In this document: positions 1 through 9,318 of the stretch, in pieces
How positions within the stretch are numbered: position 1 is the first letter of the stretch
Layout of the letters: the number at the start of each line of letters is the position of its first letter
Source of the DNA: Neorickettsia risticii str. Illinois
GTDB taxonomy: Bacteria; Pseudomonadota; Alphaproteobacteria; Rickettsiales; Anaplasmataceae
Direction: 5' to 3'
Assembly: GCF_000022525.1 (NCBI RefSeq)
Contig: NC_013009.1
Coordinates: 310,001-374,000 of the forward strand
Length of the DNA: 64,000 nucleotides
The notes under the pieces: model-generated
The model's input: only the letters and a program-made list of their open reading frames with translations
What the model was told of the DNA's origin: nothing
Databases searched by the model: none
Made by a program: the position numbers and the translations under genes

Positions 1-1373
1 TTGACATATTCGAGAAGGGAGACCAGATAAAGCAGTTTCTTCGTGATAAATTGAGTGATTTAAAGCGTGGAGATGGGCCGTCTATATTTAACTTCTCCAC
101 GGAGAGCGGTGATAGTGCACGACTTTACCTTTCAAATTATGGTATCCTTAATGCAGGTTTTCTTGTTGATCTAAGCGAGTTAAGTGACTTGCAGAAAAAA
201 TTTCAGCATTCTCAGAAGATAGTTTCTTTAGGTGAGTTAAGTGGTGGCATAGCTCACGACTTTAATAACATTCTTACCGCGATAATGGGCTTTGCAGAGA
301 TTCTACTTGAAGACGTTCGACTAGAAAGTAAGCACTACTATAACATTGCTCAGATAAGGTATAGCGCAAAAAAAGGTAGAGACTTGGTAAAGAAAATTTT
401 GGCTTTTTCTCGAAAACAAACTCTGCATCCCGAGGTTCTGAGTATGGCAGAAGTTGTGAAAAGTATGAGGCAGTTTGTAGAAAGGCTCGTTCCAGAAAAT
501 ATCAAGCTGACTTTTGTCATTAGGTCAGGTCTGAAAAATGTAAGAGTCGACAGGACAGAGATAGAGCAAAGTCTTATCAATTTAATAGTCAATGCACGTG
601 ATGCAATAGAAGCGTGTGGGGAAATCACTGTTGAAATTGCAGAAACTTTCGTAAACAAAAAATATGTTGTTCTTATTGGTACTCAAAATGAGGAGGTTGT
701 TTTAAAAGGAGAGTACATAAGCCTCACAGTTCGTGATAACGGTTGTGGAATGAACAAAGAGATACTATCCAAAATTTTTGATCCTTTCTTTTCAACAAAA
801 AGTGTAGACAAGGGAACAGGTTTAGGTCTCTCTACTGTTTATGGCATAATGAAACAGATGAAGGGTTACATAAATGTCGAGAGCACCGAAGGCCAGGGTT
901 CCGTTTTTACACTTTTGATACCAGTTTCCTATGAAGATATCAGTAACGATGCAAAAAAGGTTGATGAAGATTTAGTTCCTTCAGAGAAAAGCAAAGGTGC
1001 AAAGATACTGCTAGTTGAAGATGAAAAAATTGTCAGGAATTTTTTAGTGAAAGCTTTAACTCGACAGGGTTTTAGTGTCGTCGAGTACGAAAGTAGTAAG
1101 TCAGCTCTTGAAAAATTTGAAGAAGAAAAAGATACGGCTGTCCTACTAATTACAGATGTCGTAATGCCAGGTATGGATGGTCCGGAAATGGTCAAGGAGA
1201 TGAGAAAGCAGAAAGCGGATCTCAAAGTTCTTTTCATGTCTGGTTACACACGTGACAAGTTACATCTAGACAGTAAGAATCGTGATGAAATTTTTATAGC
1301 AAAGCCTTTTGGGATTAATGAGTTAATTTCTAAGGTCATAAGCCTAACTGAAGATAGGGGTCAGAGTGCATGA
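1..1373 (+). CDS. cckA: CckA-type hybrid histidine kinase, 3' part (5' end outside window)
   Basis: This is a membrane-type hybrid sensor kinase of the CckA family, which in alphaproteobacteria feeds phosphate through ChpT to CtrA. The reading frame is open from base 3 without a stop, so the gene enters from the left; a TTG at 51 is only an internal codon. Visible are the HisKA phosphoacceptor in GGIAHDFNN (His codon at 255), the HATPase N box NLIVNARDA, the G boxes DNGCGM and GTGLGLSTVYG, and a C-terminal receiver domain with LLVEDE, the phosphorylatable Asp in ITDVVMPGMDG (codon 1155), and the KPF lysine. The N-terminal membrane and PAS part is missing. It ends in an ATGA overlap with proS. 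The kinase assignment is near certain; CckA rather than another hybrid kinase is inferred from the QKIVSLGELSGGIAHDFNN pattern. Confidence 0.88.
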   Translation, partial: DIFEKGDQIKQFLRDKLSDLKRGDGPSIFNFSTESGDSARLYLSNYGILNAGFLVDLSELSDLQKKFQHSQKIVSLGELSGGIAHDFNNILTAIMGFAEILLEDVRLESKHYYNIAQIRYSAKKGRDLVKKILAFSRKQTLHPEVLSMAEVVKSMRQFVERLVPENIKLTFVIRSGLKNVRVDRTEIEQSLINLIVNARDAIEACGEITVEIAETFVNKKYVVLIGTQNEEVVLKGEYISLTVRDNGCGMNKEILSKIFDPFFSTKSVDKGTGLGLSTVYGIMKQMKGYINVESTEGQGSVFTLLIPVSYEDISNDAKKVDEDLVPSEKSKGAKILLVEDEKIVRNFLVKALTRQGFSVVEYESSKSALEKFEEEKDTAVLLITDVVMPGMDGPEMVKEMRKQKADLKVLFMSGYTRDKLHLDSKNRDEIFIAKPFGINELISKVISLTEDRGQSA

Positions 1374-2680
1374 AAAATAAAGCAAGAGTATCCGAGTACT
1401 ATTTACCCCTTATGAAAAATGTGTCGGGTGAGGTTAAGTTGCGCTCGCACAAATATTCATTGCGTGCTGGGCTTGTAAAGCAGTGTGGGGCTGGTCTATA
1501 TAGTTGGCTGCCTTTGGGTCTCAAGGTGCTAAAAAATATCGAAAGTATAATCAGGCAAGAGCTTGATTCTATGGGAATGCATGAGATGCTAATGCCCTGC
1601 ATTCAATTGGCTAAGCTCTGGGAGGAATCAGGAAGGTATTCGGACTATGGTAGAGAGCTGTTGAAGTTTAAGGATAGACATGACAACGAGCTTCTGTTTG
1701 GTCCGACAAACGAAGAAGTCATTACAGCAATAGTTAGAGATGATCTTGCGAGCTATAAGCAGTTGCCTAAGATTCTTTACCACATTCAGTGGAAGTTTAG
1801 GGATGAAATTAGGCCAAGATTTGGCCTCATGCGTGCTCGTGAGTTTCTCATGAAGGATGCCTACAGTTTTGATGTAGATCAGCAATCTGCTAGAATTTCT
1901 TATAACAAAGTCTATCAGTCCTATTTGCGTATTTTTAAGCGACTTGGGCTCAATCCAATCCCTTGTAGAGCAAATGCTGGAGTTATAGGCGGCAGTCTGA
2001 ATCACGAATTCCATATTACTACGACTGAAGGAGGAGAGGGTAAGATTTTTTATCCGGAGGAGATAGGAGAGCTTGTAGATGAATTTTGCAAAATTGATCC
2101 TTCCGATGAACATGCAGTATCTGTCATGACAGCGAAATTACAGGAGCTGTCTTGTTTCACCGAGGAATGTAACAGCTCTAGTATAGAAGATGACAACAGA
2201 ATCTGCGCAGCGCAAGGAATAGAGGTTGGGCATATTTTCCTATTTGGGGAGAAGTATTCTGCTCCTATGCAGGCGCGCTTCTCGGATAGAGATGGAATGA
2301 AGAAGAATTTTTACATGGGATCCTACGGTATTGGAATTTCGAGACTACTTGCTGCGATAATTGAAGTGTATTCGGATGATAAAGGTATTATTTGGCCGGA
2401 GTCCATCGCGCCATTTAAGGTTGGGCTTATTAATTTGCATGAGGAATCTTGTGGTCTTGCTGAGGAGATTTTTTCCAAATTGGACAGCGTCATCTATGAT
2501 GATACGACTGATAGTCAGGGTGTGAAGTTTGCCAGGATGGACTTAATTGGAGTGCCTTTCCAAATAATTGTCGGTAAGAATGCTATCATCGATGGGACAG
2601 TTGAGCTAAAATGCCGCCTTGACTCGAAAAGAGAAAGCTGCAATTTTAACGAGCTTATTTCGGGTTTTAGGTATACATGA
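1370..2680 (+). CDS. proS: Prolyl-tRNA synthetase, short alphaproteobacterial type
   Basis: Class II aminoacyl-tRNA synthetase that charges tRNA-Pro in the cytoplasm. The 436-residue protein has motif 2 (FRDEIRPRFGLMRAREF), motif 3 (GSYGIGISRLLAAI) and a C-terminal anticodon-binding domain from about residue 345. It lacks the roughly 180-residue INS editing domain found between motifs 2 and 3 in E. coli-type ProRS and has only a short linker there, as is usual for alphaproteobacteria. Any editing of Ala-tRNA-Pro would therefore need a separate protein, which I do not see in this window. The ATG at 1370 overlaps the cckA stop codon, suggesting translational coupling. Confidence 0.96.
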   Translation: MKNKARVSEYYLPLMKNVSGEVKLRSHKYSLRAGLVKQCGAGLYSWLPLGLKVLKNIESIIRQELDSMGMHEMLMPCIQLAKLWEESGRYSDYGRELLKFKDRHDNELLFGPTNEEVITAIVRDDLASYKQLPKILYHIQWKFRDEIRPRFGLMRAREFLMKDAYSFDVDQQSARISYNKVYQSYLRIFKRLGLNPIPCRANAGVIGGSLNHEFHITTTEGGEGKIFYPEEIGELVDEFCKIDPSDEHAVSVMTAKLQELSCFTEECNSSSIEDDNRICAAQGIEVGHIFLFGEKYSAPMQARFSDRDGMKKNFYMGSYGIGISRLLAAIIEVYSDDKGIIWPESIAPFKVGLINLHEESCGLAEEIFSKLDSVIYDDTTDSQGVKFARMDLIGVPFQIIVGKNAIIDGTVELKCRLDSKRESCNFNELISGFRYT

Positions 2681-2707
2681 TCGTGCATATTTGTGGGAGA
2701 CAATCTT

Positions 2708-3415
2708 GTGAGTACATCTGAAGGAGAACAATTACGGCTTTTGCAAGTACGTGTCCAGGTGCTGCAGGAGGAGAATGAGTACCTAAAGAGAAAGATCGCC
2801 GCAAAAGAAATCATATTACCGTTTCTTTTTTCTTTTTTGGCTGCTGCTATTGGTTTCTTTGTAAAAGTTGGTGTTCCAGTAATATCACGAGAGTGGTTCT
2901 CTGATCAAAATGAATTGGCAGCAAGGGTGGTGATGTATGTATTTGCTCTGTGTATAGTATTTCCGATTCTTGGTTGCGTAATTAGCAATAGTGTAAGGAA
3001 TGTAAGAGTCCTAAAGGCTGTGAATCTGTCAAGATATGAGGAAACAGAGCCACAGCAAGGAGAAGGGAACGCGGTGCAAAGGTGGTGGAGGAATTTTACA
3101 AGTCCTGACAATCTTGTTGTGAACCTGTGTTATTACTCTATTTCTCTTCTAACTGCAGGCTTTTTTTGTTTCGTTCAATATGTTGCAATCAGAGGAATAA
3201 GAGAACTTTTCTCTGATATTGAACAGCACAGAACAGAAATTGTCGTCGGTATTTCGATTGTTGTTGGTATAGCGACCGCAGCCTTGGGCATCATTTTTTC
3301 CATTGCGCTTCAGAACCTACTTTATCATAGACAGGCAGAATTTTTTCCATCTGCATGTTTTTATGTGGAGAAAGTTAAGAGTGTTGAAGCGCAAAATGAT
3401 TCTCTGGCTATGTAA
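2708..3415 (+). CDS. Orphan four-TM membrane protein with N-terminal coiled coil
   Basis: I do not recognise this family. The roughly 235-residue protein begins with a leucine/glutamate-rich segment that looks like a short coiled coil (LLQVRVQVLQEENEYLKRK). Four hydrophobic stretches follow at about residues 35-60, 75-100, 140-165 and 180-205, so it is probably an inner-membrane protein. I chose the GTG at 2708 because GGGAGA lies about 8 bases upstream; an in-frame GTG at 2693 would add five residues. It follows proS by 27 bases on the same strand and could be cotranscribed with cckA-proS. The loop between TM2 and TM3 is charged. No catalytic motif is visible. Confidence 0.75.
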   Translation: MSTSEGEQLRLLQVRVQVLQEENEYLKRKIAAKEIILPFLFSFLAAAIGFFVKVGVPVISREWFSDQNELAARVVMYVFALCIVFPILGCVISNSVRNVRVLKAVNLSRYEETEPQQGEGNAVQRWWRNFTSPDNLVVNLCYYSISLLTAGFFCFVQYVAIRGIRELFSDIEQHRTEIVVGISIVVGIATAALGIIFSIALQNLLYHRQAEFFPSACFYVEKVKSVEAQNDSLAM

Positions 3416-3543
3416 GAAGAGTATCGTGCGTGAAAATTTTCTATAGTCTGAATCTCGCTAGATGTTGCATATGTTGTCCCTTGTTTTTAATATATGGGGG
3501 TGACCTTTCCTGTTGTCTTTCTGAGTGATTCTAGGACTTCCCG

Positions 3544-6147
3544 ATGTCAGAGAAGCTTGTATATCATTTTTCCCCTTCTAATGCGGACGGGGATGCCTCG
3601 ATGCTGGATGTGCTTGGTGGTAAGGGTGCGAATCTTGCACAGATGTGCAACATGGGATTGCCAGTGCCGCCAGGATTTACAATTTCGTCAAGTGCCTGTG
3701 AGCTTTATCATCGTGATAGAGATCTCTTCCGCAAGATTTTAGAAAAGGAAGTACGAAGATCGTTGCGAGTCCTTGAGGCTGCCACCGGTAAGGTATTTGG
3801 ATCAAAAGTAAGACCGCTATTGGTTTCAGTGCGTTCAGGTAGTAAGTTTTCTATGCCGGGGATGCTCGATACTGTTCTTAATGTAGGGCTAAACAATGAG
3901 ATCGTCGGTTCTTGTAGTAGCAGGTTTATTCTCGATAGCTATAGAAGGCTCATTCAAATGTATGGGGACGTGGTTTTAAAAGTAGAGTCCTATCATTTTG
4001 AAGAGGTGCTGTACAATTACAAGAACTCCAAGGGTGTCCTGAGTGATCATGATCTCAGCATCAGCGACTTGCACGAGCTCATCGAGGCTTTTCGCGAAGT
4101 TGTAAAACGGAATTCTCGTGCTTCTTTACCAGAGGATGTTTATGTACAGGTCATGGCTTGTATAGAGGCTGTTTTCCAGTCCTGGGGAAATGAGCGCGCA
4201 AAGACGTACAGAAAAATTCATGGTATTCCAGAGAGTGTAGGTACCGCGGTTAATATACAGAGTATGGTCTTTGGAAATTTCAATGAGCATTCTGGTTCTG
4301 GTGTTCTATTTACAAGGAATCCTTCCAATGGTCACAAAACGATATTCGGTGAGTACATGAAATGTGTACAAGGAGAAGATATTGTTTCCGGTGTGAGGAC
4401 ACCTAAACCTATTAACGAACTGAAGTCTGAGAATCCAAGATTGTACGAGCAGCTTGAATCGGTTTGTCAAAGTTTGGAAAAGCACTATAGGGATGTGCAA
4501 GATATCGAATTTACTATTGAGGATGACGCCTTGTATATACTCCAGACAAGGAGTGCAAAGCGTTCAGTAGAAGCGGCGATAAAGGTTGCTGTCGATATGG
4601 TAAAGGAGGGATTGATAACAAAAGAAGAAGCTGTTCTCAGAATCAGCCCAAAGTCGCTAGAAAGCTTGCTTCACCCTAGAATTGATGATGAAGCGAATCA
4701 TCAAATAATAGGTAGTGGTTTGCCCGCATCACCAGGCGCTGCTTCTGGAAAAATAATTTTCTCCACTGAGGAGGCAGTGAAGCGAGCTCAAGGTGGCGAG
4801 AAGGTGATTCTTGTCAAAAGTGAGACCAGTCCAGAGGATATCGCGGGTATGCATGCTGCAGTGGCAATTCTTACGACGAGAGGTGGTATGACTTCGCATG
4901 CAGCTGTTGTTGCAAGAGGAATGGGCAAGCCTTGTATTTGCGCCCTTTCTGGTGGAAGCATTGACCAATATTCTCAGGTTCTGCGTATTATCCCAGATGT
5001 AACTTTGAACAGAGGAGATGAAATTACAATTGACGGTGCGAGTGGTAATGTTATTTTAGGGAACGCAAGTACTTCTGAGTTCAGTTTTTCCGATGAATTT
5101 AGCGTTTTCATGGGTTGGGTCGATGAGTTTAGGCGAATATCTGTGAGGGCAAATGCTGAAACGAAAGAAGATGTCGAAGTGGCATTGAAATTTGGGGCGG
5201 ATGGGATAGGTCTCTGTAGAACTGAGCATATGTTTTTTTCAGAGGATAGGATTCATATAGTCCGGGATATGATAGTTGCAGAAGATCTACGGCAGAGAAG
5301 TACAGCCCTAAAAAAGTTGCTTCCTATTCAGCAAGGCTGTTTTGCGGCGATTTTTCGTGAAATGCAGGGTAAGTGCGTCACAGTAAGGCTACTTGATCCT
5401 CCATTACATGAATTTTTACCAGCTGATGAAGCGAGCTTGGAGAGTTTTAGGAGGCACTCTACACTTGAAGAGTCCTTCATACAAAGAAGGATAAAGGCGC
5501 TCAAAGAAGAGAATCCGATGCTTGGACATCGTGGTTGTAGGATAGCAATATCGCATCCTGAGATATATGAGATGCAGCTTCATGCGATTTTTGGAGCGGC
5601 ACAAGAAGTTGGTGGCGTAAAACTAGAGGTTATGATTCCGTTTATCATGAACGCAGATGAGCTGTATGCTATAAAACAGCTTGTCACGTCGGTTGCGCAA
5701 GGGTACTCGGCTGATTATTTATTGGGTAACATGATCGAATTGCCTTCTGCTGCAATTCTTGCTGACAGGATAGCTGAAAATTCAGATTTTTTTAGTTTTG
5801 GGACTAATGATCTCACTCAAACTACTTTGGGTATTTCGAGAGATGATTGCGGAATGTTTATGAATATTTACAAGGAAAGAGGTTTGTTCAAGGAGGATCC
5901 GTTTATCTCTATTCAGGTTGAAAGTGTTGGTTTCTTGATCAGGGAAGCTATCAAAAAAGGCAGAAGTGCAAACAAAACACTGAAGATAGGGATCTGTGGT
6001 GAACATGGTGGTGACCCATACTCTGTAGAGTTTTTTGCGTCTTCGGGTGTGGACTACGTTTCTTGTTCACCGTATAGGGTGCCGATTGCGAAAGTCGCAG
6101 CTGCACAGCATTTCATCAAGACGAAGCAAAACAATGAGACTCTTTAG
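3544..6147 (+). CDS. ppdK: Pyruvate, phosphate dikinase
   Basis: PPDK interconverts pyruvate + ATP + phosphate and PEP + AMP + pyrophosphate. In bacteria without pyruvate kinase it serves the lower glycolysis/gluconeogenesis step. The 867-residue length is normal. The N-terminal ATP-grasp part starts with GGKGANLAQM. The phosphohistidine domain carries TRGGMTSHAAVVARGMGKPC, with the swivelling His at residue 452. The C-terminal PEP/pyruvate barrel ends with the catalytic Cys818 in ICGEHGGDP. An AGGA lies upstream of the ATG. It stands alone between an orphan membrane gene and convergent pdxH. Together with gap, pgk and maeB in this window it outlines a triose/PEP/malate route. Confidence 0.97.
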   Translation: MSEKLVYHFSPSNADGDASMLDVLGGKGANLAQMCNMGLPVPPGFTISSSACELYHRDRDLFRKILEKEVRRSLRVLEAATGKVFGSKVRPLLVSVRSGSKFSMPGMLDTVLNVGLNNEIVGSCSSRFILDSYRRLIQMYGDVVLKVESYHFEEVLYNYKNSKGVLSDHDLSISDLHELIEAFREVVKRNSRASLPEDVYVQVMACIEAVFQSWGNERAKTYRKIHGIPESVGTAVNIQSMVFGNFNEHSGSGVLFTRNPSNGHKTIFGEYMKCVQGEDIVSGVRTPKPINELKSENPRLYEQLESVCQSLEKHYRDVQDIEFTIEDDALYILQTRSAKRSVEAAIKVAVDMVKEGLITKEEAVLRISPKSLESLLHPRIDDEANHQIIGSGLPASPGAASGKIIFSTEEAVKRAQGGEKVILVKSETSPEDIAGMHAAVAILTTRGGMTSHAAVVARGMGKPCICALSGGSIDQYSQVLRIIPDVTLNRGDEITIDGASGNVILGNASTSEFSFSDEFSVFMGWVDEFRRISVRANAETKEDVEVALKFGADGIGLCRTEHMFFSEDRIHIVRDMIVAEDLRQRSTALKKLLPIQQGCFAAIFREMQGKCVTVRLLDPPLHEFLPADEASLESFRRHSTLEESFIQRRIKALKEENPMLGHRGCRIAISHPEIYEMQLHAIFGAAQEVGGVKLEVMIPFIMNADELYAIKQLVTSVAQGYSADYLLGNMIELPSAAILADRIAENSDFFSFGTNDLTQTTLGISRDDCGMFMNIYKERGLFKEDPFISIQVESVGFLIREAIKKGRSANKTLKIGICGEHGGDPYSVEFFASSGVDYVSCSPYRVPIAKVAAAQHFIKTKQNNETL

Positions 6148-6340
6148 TTGACTTTTATTGAGATTAGAGCTTTTTTCAATACTGCCAATTATCACGATTA
6201 GTACATGAGAGGAGGAAATCTGACCCGGATTGCCTATTTCCTGATCTGTGCACTCATTTCTCGCCAAGTGATTCCGCTGTGTGCATCATTGCCTGCTTAG
6301 CGTTGATTTTTTAGTATACGTCTTTTTAGATCTGAAACAC

Positions 6341-6901
6341 CTATGGATACAGTCTAGAAATTTTCCACTTTCCATCTGATTGGAGAAGATATAGGTATCT
6401 TTTGTTCAATCTGTGTTCGCCAGCAAGGAAAAACTCCATGGCGTATGGCTTCAACTGAAACCCCACCCAGTGCTTTGGTCGTCTTATCGGGTCGCTGGAA
6501 TTTTCTAGCTTCTCCACCGCACTAAGGAAAAGTGTTTCATTTGTTAATTCTTGAGATTGCTTGGAAATTGTAGTGACAGCTCTGCTCCTTCGTGGACGAT
6601 AGGCAAAGTTTGTGTCTGCTTCCTTTTCACCTATAAGGAAAACATCGCCACGTCCGATAACCTGTCTTTCGTTCCAGTAAAATACGATCGCTGCTTTTGG
6701 ATTATCAAACAGGTTTTTACCTTTGGTGCTATTCATATTGGTATAGAATGTAAATCCATCCGTGGTAACATCCTTCACTAAAATCGTCCTCGCATAGGGA
6801 ATATTATCCCTTGTACATGTTGCAAGCACGGCAGCAGTTCTGTCGTAAGCATTAGCATCCTTTTGCCATAGCAAAAACTGTGCAATTGGATCCGCATCCA
6901 T
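6341..6901 (-). CDS. pdxH: Pyridoxamine 5'-phosphate oxidase
   Basis: FMN enzyme that oxidises pyridoxine or pyridoxamine 5'-phosphate to pyridoxal 5'-phosphate, the last step of vitamin B6 cofactor synthesis or salvage. The 186-residue protein is shorter than E. coli PdxH (218) because the N-terminal extension is missing. It contains the FMN-binding segment ARTILVKDV...FYTNMNSTKG, the AIVFYWNERQV strand, and the typical C-terminus with HRLNKRYLY and the terminal RLYP. It converges with ppdK and diverges from the orphan gene at 7247. Confidence 0.93.
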   Translation of the reverse strand: MDADPIAQFLLWQKDANAYDRTAAVLATCTRDNIPYARTILVKDVTTDGFTFYTNMNSTKGKNLFDNPKAAIVFYWNERQVIGRGDVFLIGEKEADTNFAYRPRRSRAVTTISKQSQELTNETLFLSAVEKLENSSDPIRRPKHWVGFQLKPYAMEFFLAGEHRLNKRYLYLLQSDGKWKISRLYP

Positions 6902-7246
6902 TCAAAAGCCTACCAGGTTCACTATACATTAATCATGATGCAGGAATCATACATTACTTTTTCACGCAAGGAAATTTTCATAAAAAAGGACGTTGCAAAG
7001 GCTATTAAGTCACTTATGTATGTCGTGTTTATACTAAAAAGATGATTTTTCTTGGAAGATTTACGGATTAAGTTGAGTGCCGTACGATACTGTACCCTTT
7101 TGTTCAAACCGCAAAGACATGTAAGAGTAATGTATAGCTAGATAAGCCAAATCGTTCTATTGACAAGTATATATAGTCTATTCCAGATTTAGCCTTTTTT
7201 AAGTTCTTTATCTTAGCCTTGATCTTGCAGTTGAAATTGTCGGTTT
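6902..7246. other. Intergenic region between divergent genes
   Basis: This 345-base AT-rich spacer separates divergently transcribed pdxH and the 246-aa orphan gene, so promoters for both should lie here. A perfect TTGACA is present at 7160-7165 on the plus strand, but no convincing -10 box follows at 16-18 bases. I see no RNA gene or repeat. Confidence 0.5.
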
Positions 7247-7987
7247 ATGCCGCGCGTCTTTAGTGAAAGGGAGAAGGACAAAATTGTTCAATTTCTGAGC
7301 CATCCAAACTTATTACAACTTTTCAGTGACTATGTTTTCATTAAAGATGATGTGGTTGAGAGGTTAGCGATTGAAGAGAATGATGAGAATGTAAACGCGA
7401 TTTTTCTTCTTCTTTTTGCAGGTATTTTTGTAAAGCGGAGAGATGATGTTAGTGATGTTTTCTCTGGGGCGGTGCTGAATTATTCAGGGCCTGAGAATGC
7501 GGGATTCTTTGTGGGGAAAGAAAAATATCTTTTGAAGGGGCTCCTTAAGCTTGTTGCCGAAGAATTTTTTTTTCCTTGTATGGGTACGGTTCCGCATAAA
7601 AAAGTTCGTAGTTTTGCTGAGTTGTTTAGCGTCGTCTTAGGAGATGATTCGACAAGCACTGATGTACCTGACTATAAGGAAGCTACTGTACAGATCTGTT
7701 TTAAGGTATTAATGCAACTATCAAGATATCAAGATGTTATCGATACAGATGAAGGATTCGATCCTACTGGTACGTTACACAACTTGGCTAACTTGTATGA
7801 TGCTATTAGCGAAGGATCTATATCTTTACAGGAGTTCTATATCTGTTATGAAAACGGCATGTTAAGCGCCTTGCATAGTTCTACATTGCTCAGCAGAATA
7901 ACAAACTTTTTACACAGAATCCCTGGCTTCAGTCTGTTTGTACACGGTATCAGATATTTTACTAACTGGATTAAGAATATTTGGTAA
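7247..7987 (+). CDS. Hypothetical protein, possibly lineage-specific
   Basis: A 246-residue protein I cannot assign to a family. It is acidic and mostly helical in character, with no signal peptide. The C-terminal 40 residues are aromatic and hydrophobic (FLHRIPGFSLFVHGIRYFTNWIKNIW region), which may form an amphipathic or membrane-associated helix. A T9 run codes for three consecutive Phe near residue 109 and is read in frame. Base composition resembles the neighbours, so I see no sign of recent transfer. It is isolated, with pdxH divergent upstream and dusB convergent downstream. A secreted or host-directed role would be speculation. Confidence 0.7.
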   Translation: MPRVFSEREKDKIVQFLSHPNLLQLFSDYVFIKDDVVERLAIEENDENVNAIFLLLFAGIFVKRRDDVSDVFSGAVLNYSGPENAGFFVGKEKYLLKGLLKLVAEEFFFPCMGTVPHKKVRSFAELFSVVLGDDSTSTDVPDYKEATVQICFKVLMQLSRYQDVIDTDEGFDPTGTLHNLANLYDAISEGSISLQEFYICYENGMLSALHSSTLLSRITNFLHRIPGFSLFVHGIRYFTNWIKNIW

Positions 7988-8111
7988 TTCTCTTTGCTCT
8001 TCATCTAGTGATGAACAAAAGTGATGATGCATGCCGCGTGCTCGCCCACGACCCTACTGAGTGCAGTTATCCTTCTTTACTAAGGTCACAGATATTTTTG
8101 AGGAATACAAG

Positions 8112-9107
8112 TTATTGTTGTGGTAGTTTGGTGGTGCAACAAGCTGAATGAAAGAACTCTTCCACTCTTTCGAGAAGTTTCTTTATACAGGTTTCTTGGC
8201 ATATTTGTTGCCGGAATTCGGCGGAGTTTTTATAGTTCGCGCTGTACCAGAGAATGTGCTTTCTTGCGATTCCTATACCCGTTTCGGTGCCATAGTGAGA
8301 GAATATTGAGCTAATGTGTTGCAGTATTATCGGAAGTTTTTCCTGTGGTGTAGGTTCTTGTAATTTTTCGCCTGTCCTGAGAAAGTGCAACATATTTCTT
8401 ATAGACCAAGGTTTTCCATAGGCTCCGCGACCGACCATAATGCCGTCAGCGCCAGACTCTGCCAAGGCTCTTTCAGCATCCTCGTATGTTTTTATATCAC
8501 CGTTTGCTATCACTGGGATCTTAACAGTGTTTTTCACCATCCGGATGAATTGCCAATCTGACTTTCCTTTATACATTTGTGCTCGCGTTCGTCCATGTAT
8601 AGTGATCATCTTTATTCCAAGGTCCTCCGCAATTTTTGCTAATTTTGGAGCGTTCCTGTGATTTTCATCCCAACCAGTGCGCATTTTTAGTGTTACTGGT
8701 ATTTTAACCGCTTTTACTGTTGTTTCGAGGATTTTTGCTGCGTGACATTCGTCTTTCATCAGGTAGGAACCAGCATATCCGTTGACTACTTTTTTAACAG
8801 GGCACCCGAAATTAATATCAATGATTTTAGCGCCCATATCTTCATTTATTTTTGCTGCTTCTGCCATTACGTCTGGCTCGAATCCAGCTAATTGTATAGC
8901 AGTGATATCCTCTCGAGGAGACAAAGAAACTTTTTTCATTGTATCTTTTGTTTTCAGAATCATAGCTCTGCTTGCGATCATCTCGGAAACCACAAGTCCT
9001 GCGCCAAAGCTTTTTACAAGATCCCTGTAAGGCATATCAGTTACCCCAGACATAGGTGCCAGAATTACGTTGTCAATACTTACGTTATTAGCCAGGTTGA
9101 GTTTCAT
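8112..9107 (-). CDS. dusB: tRNA-dihydrouridine synthase, DusB/NifR3 type
   Basis: FMN-dependent enzyme that reduces uridine to dihydrouridine in the tRNA D-loop. The 331-residue TIM-barrel protein begins with the FMN-site motif [13 protein letters not shown], has the catalytic Cys in [10 protein letters not shown], the substrate/phosphate motifs KMRTGW and TIHGRTR, and the C-terminal FMN-phosphate motif ANGDI plus [13 protein letters not shown]. The last two motifs place it in the DusB/NifR3 branch. It is transcribed alone; no fis gene follows, unlike in enterobacteria. Confidence 0.95.
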   Translation of the reverse strand: MKLNLANNVSIDNVILAPMSGVTDMPYRDLVKSFGAGLVVSEMIASRAMILKTKDTMKKVSLSPREDITAIQLAGFEPDVMAEAAKINEDMGAKIIDINFGCPVKKVVNGYAGSYLMKDECHAAKILETTVKAVKIPVTLKMRTGWDENHRNAPKLAKIAEDLGIKMITIHGRTRAQMYKGKSDWQFIRMVKNTVKIPVIANGDIKTYEDAERALAESGADGIMVGRGAYGKPWSIRNMLHFLRTGEKLQEPTPQEKLPIILQHISSIFSHYGTETGIGIARKHILWYSANYKNSAEFRQQICQETCIKKLLERVEEFFHSACCTTKLPQQ

Positions 9108-9233
9108 TGTTCTTTAGAATGATAAGATTAACAAAGTCACTAGTTAACTGTGTATAGCTGTCCAAGCTGTTCTCTTTTGGGATTTCGACTCGCTCTTTGG
9201 TACTAAAGACGTCATTCCGGCGTCAATACTCGA

Positions 9234-9303
9234 AAATACAATAAAGGCTTCAAATACTCTTTTACCTTTACATTAAATACTCTGAATGTTCTTTATTGTA
9301 TTT
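9234..9303. repeat. 13-bp perfect inverted repeat downstream of surE
   Basis: AAATACAATAAAG at 9234-9246 is the exact reverse complement of CTTTATTGTATTT at 9291-9303, with a 44-base spacer. The spacer contains two copies of AAATACTCT. The right arm lies 15 bases past the surE stop codon, so on the minus strand this could fold into a long-looped hairpin at the transcript end. A second small hairpin (GACGTC/GGCGTC, loop ATTCC) lies next to it at 9209-9225. Confidence 0.6.
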
Positions 9304-9318
9304 GTCTACATGAAAATG

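Noticed and set aside
3494-3742. 82-codon frame overlapping the start of ppdK
   Set aside because: It is an out-of-frame shadow of the conserved PPDK N-terminus.
7160-7189. Perfect TTGACA upstream of the 246-aa orphan
   Set aside because: The only -10 candidate at 18 bases is CAGATT, matching three of six positions; too weak to call.
8000-8015. TTCATC-TAGT-GATGAA hairpin after the 246-aa orphan
   Set aside because: A 6-bp AT-rich stem with no T run is expected by chance.
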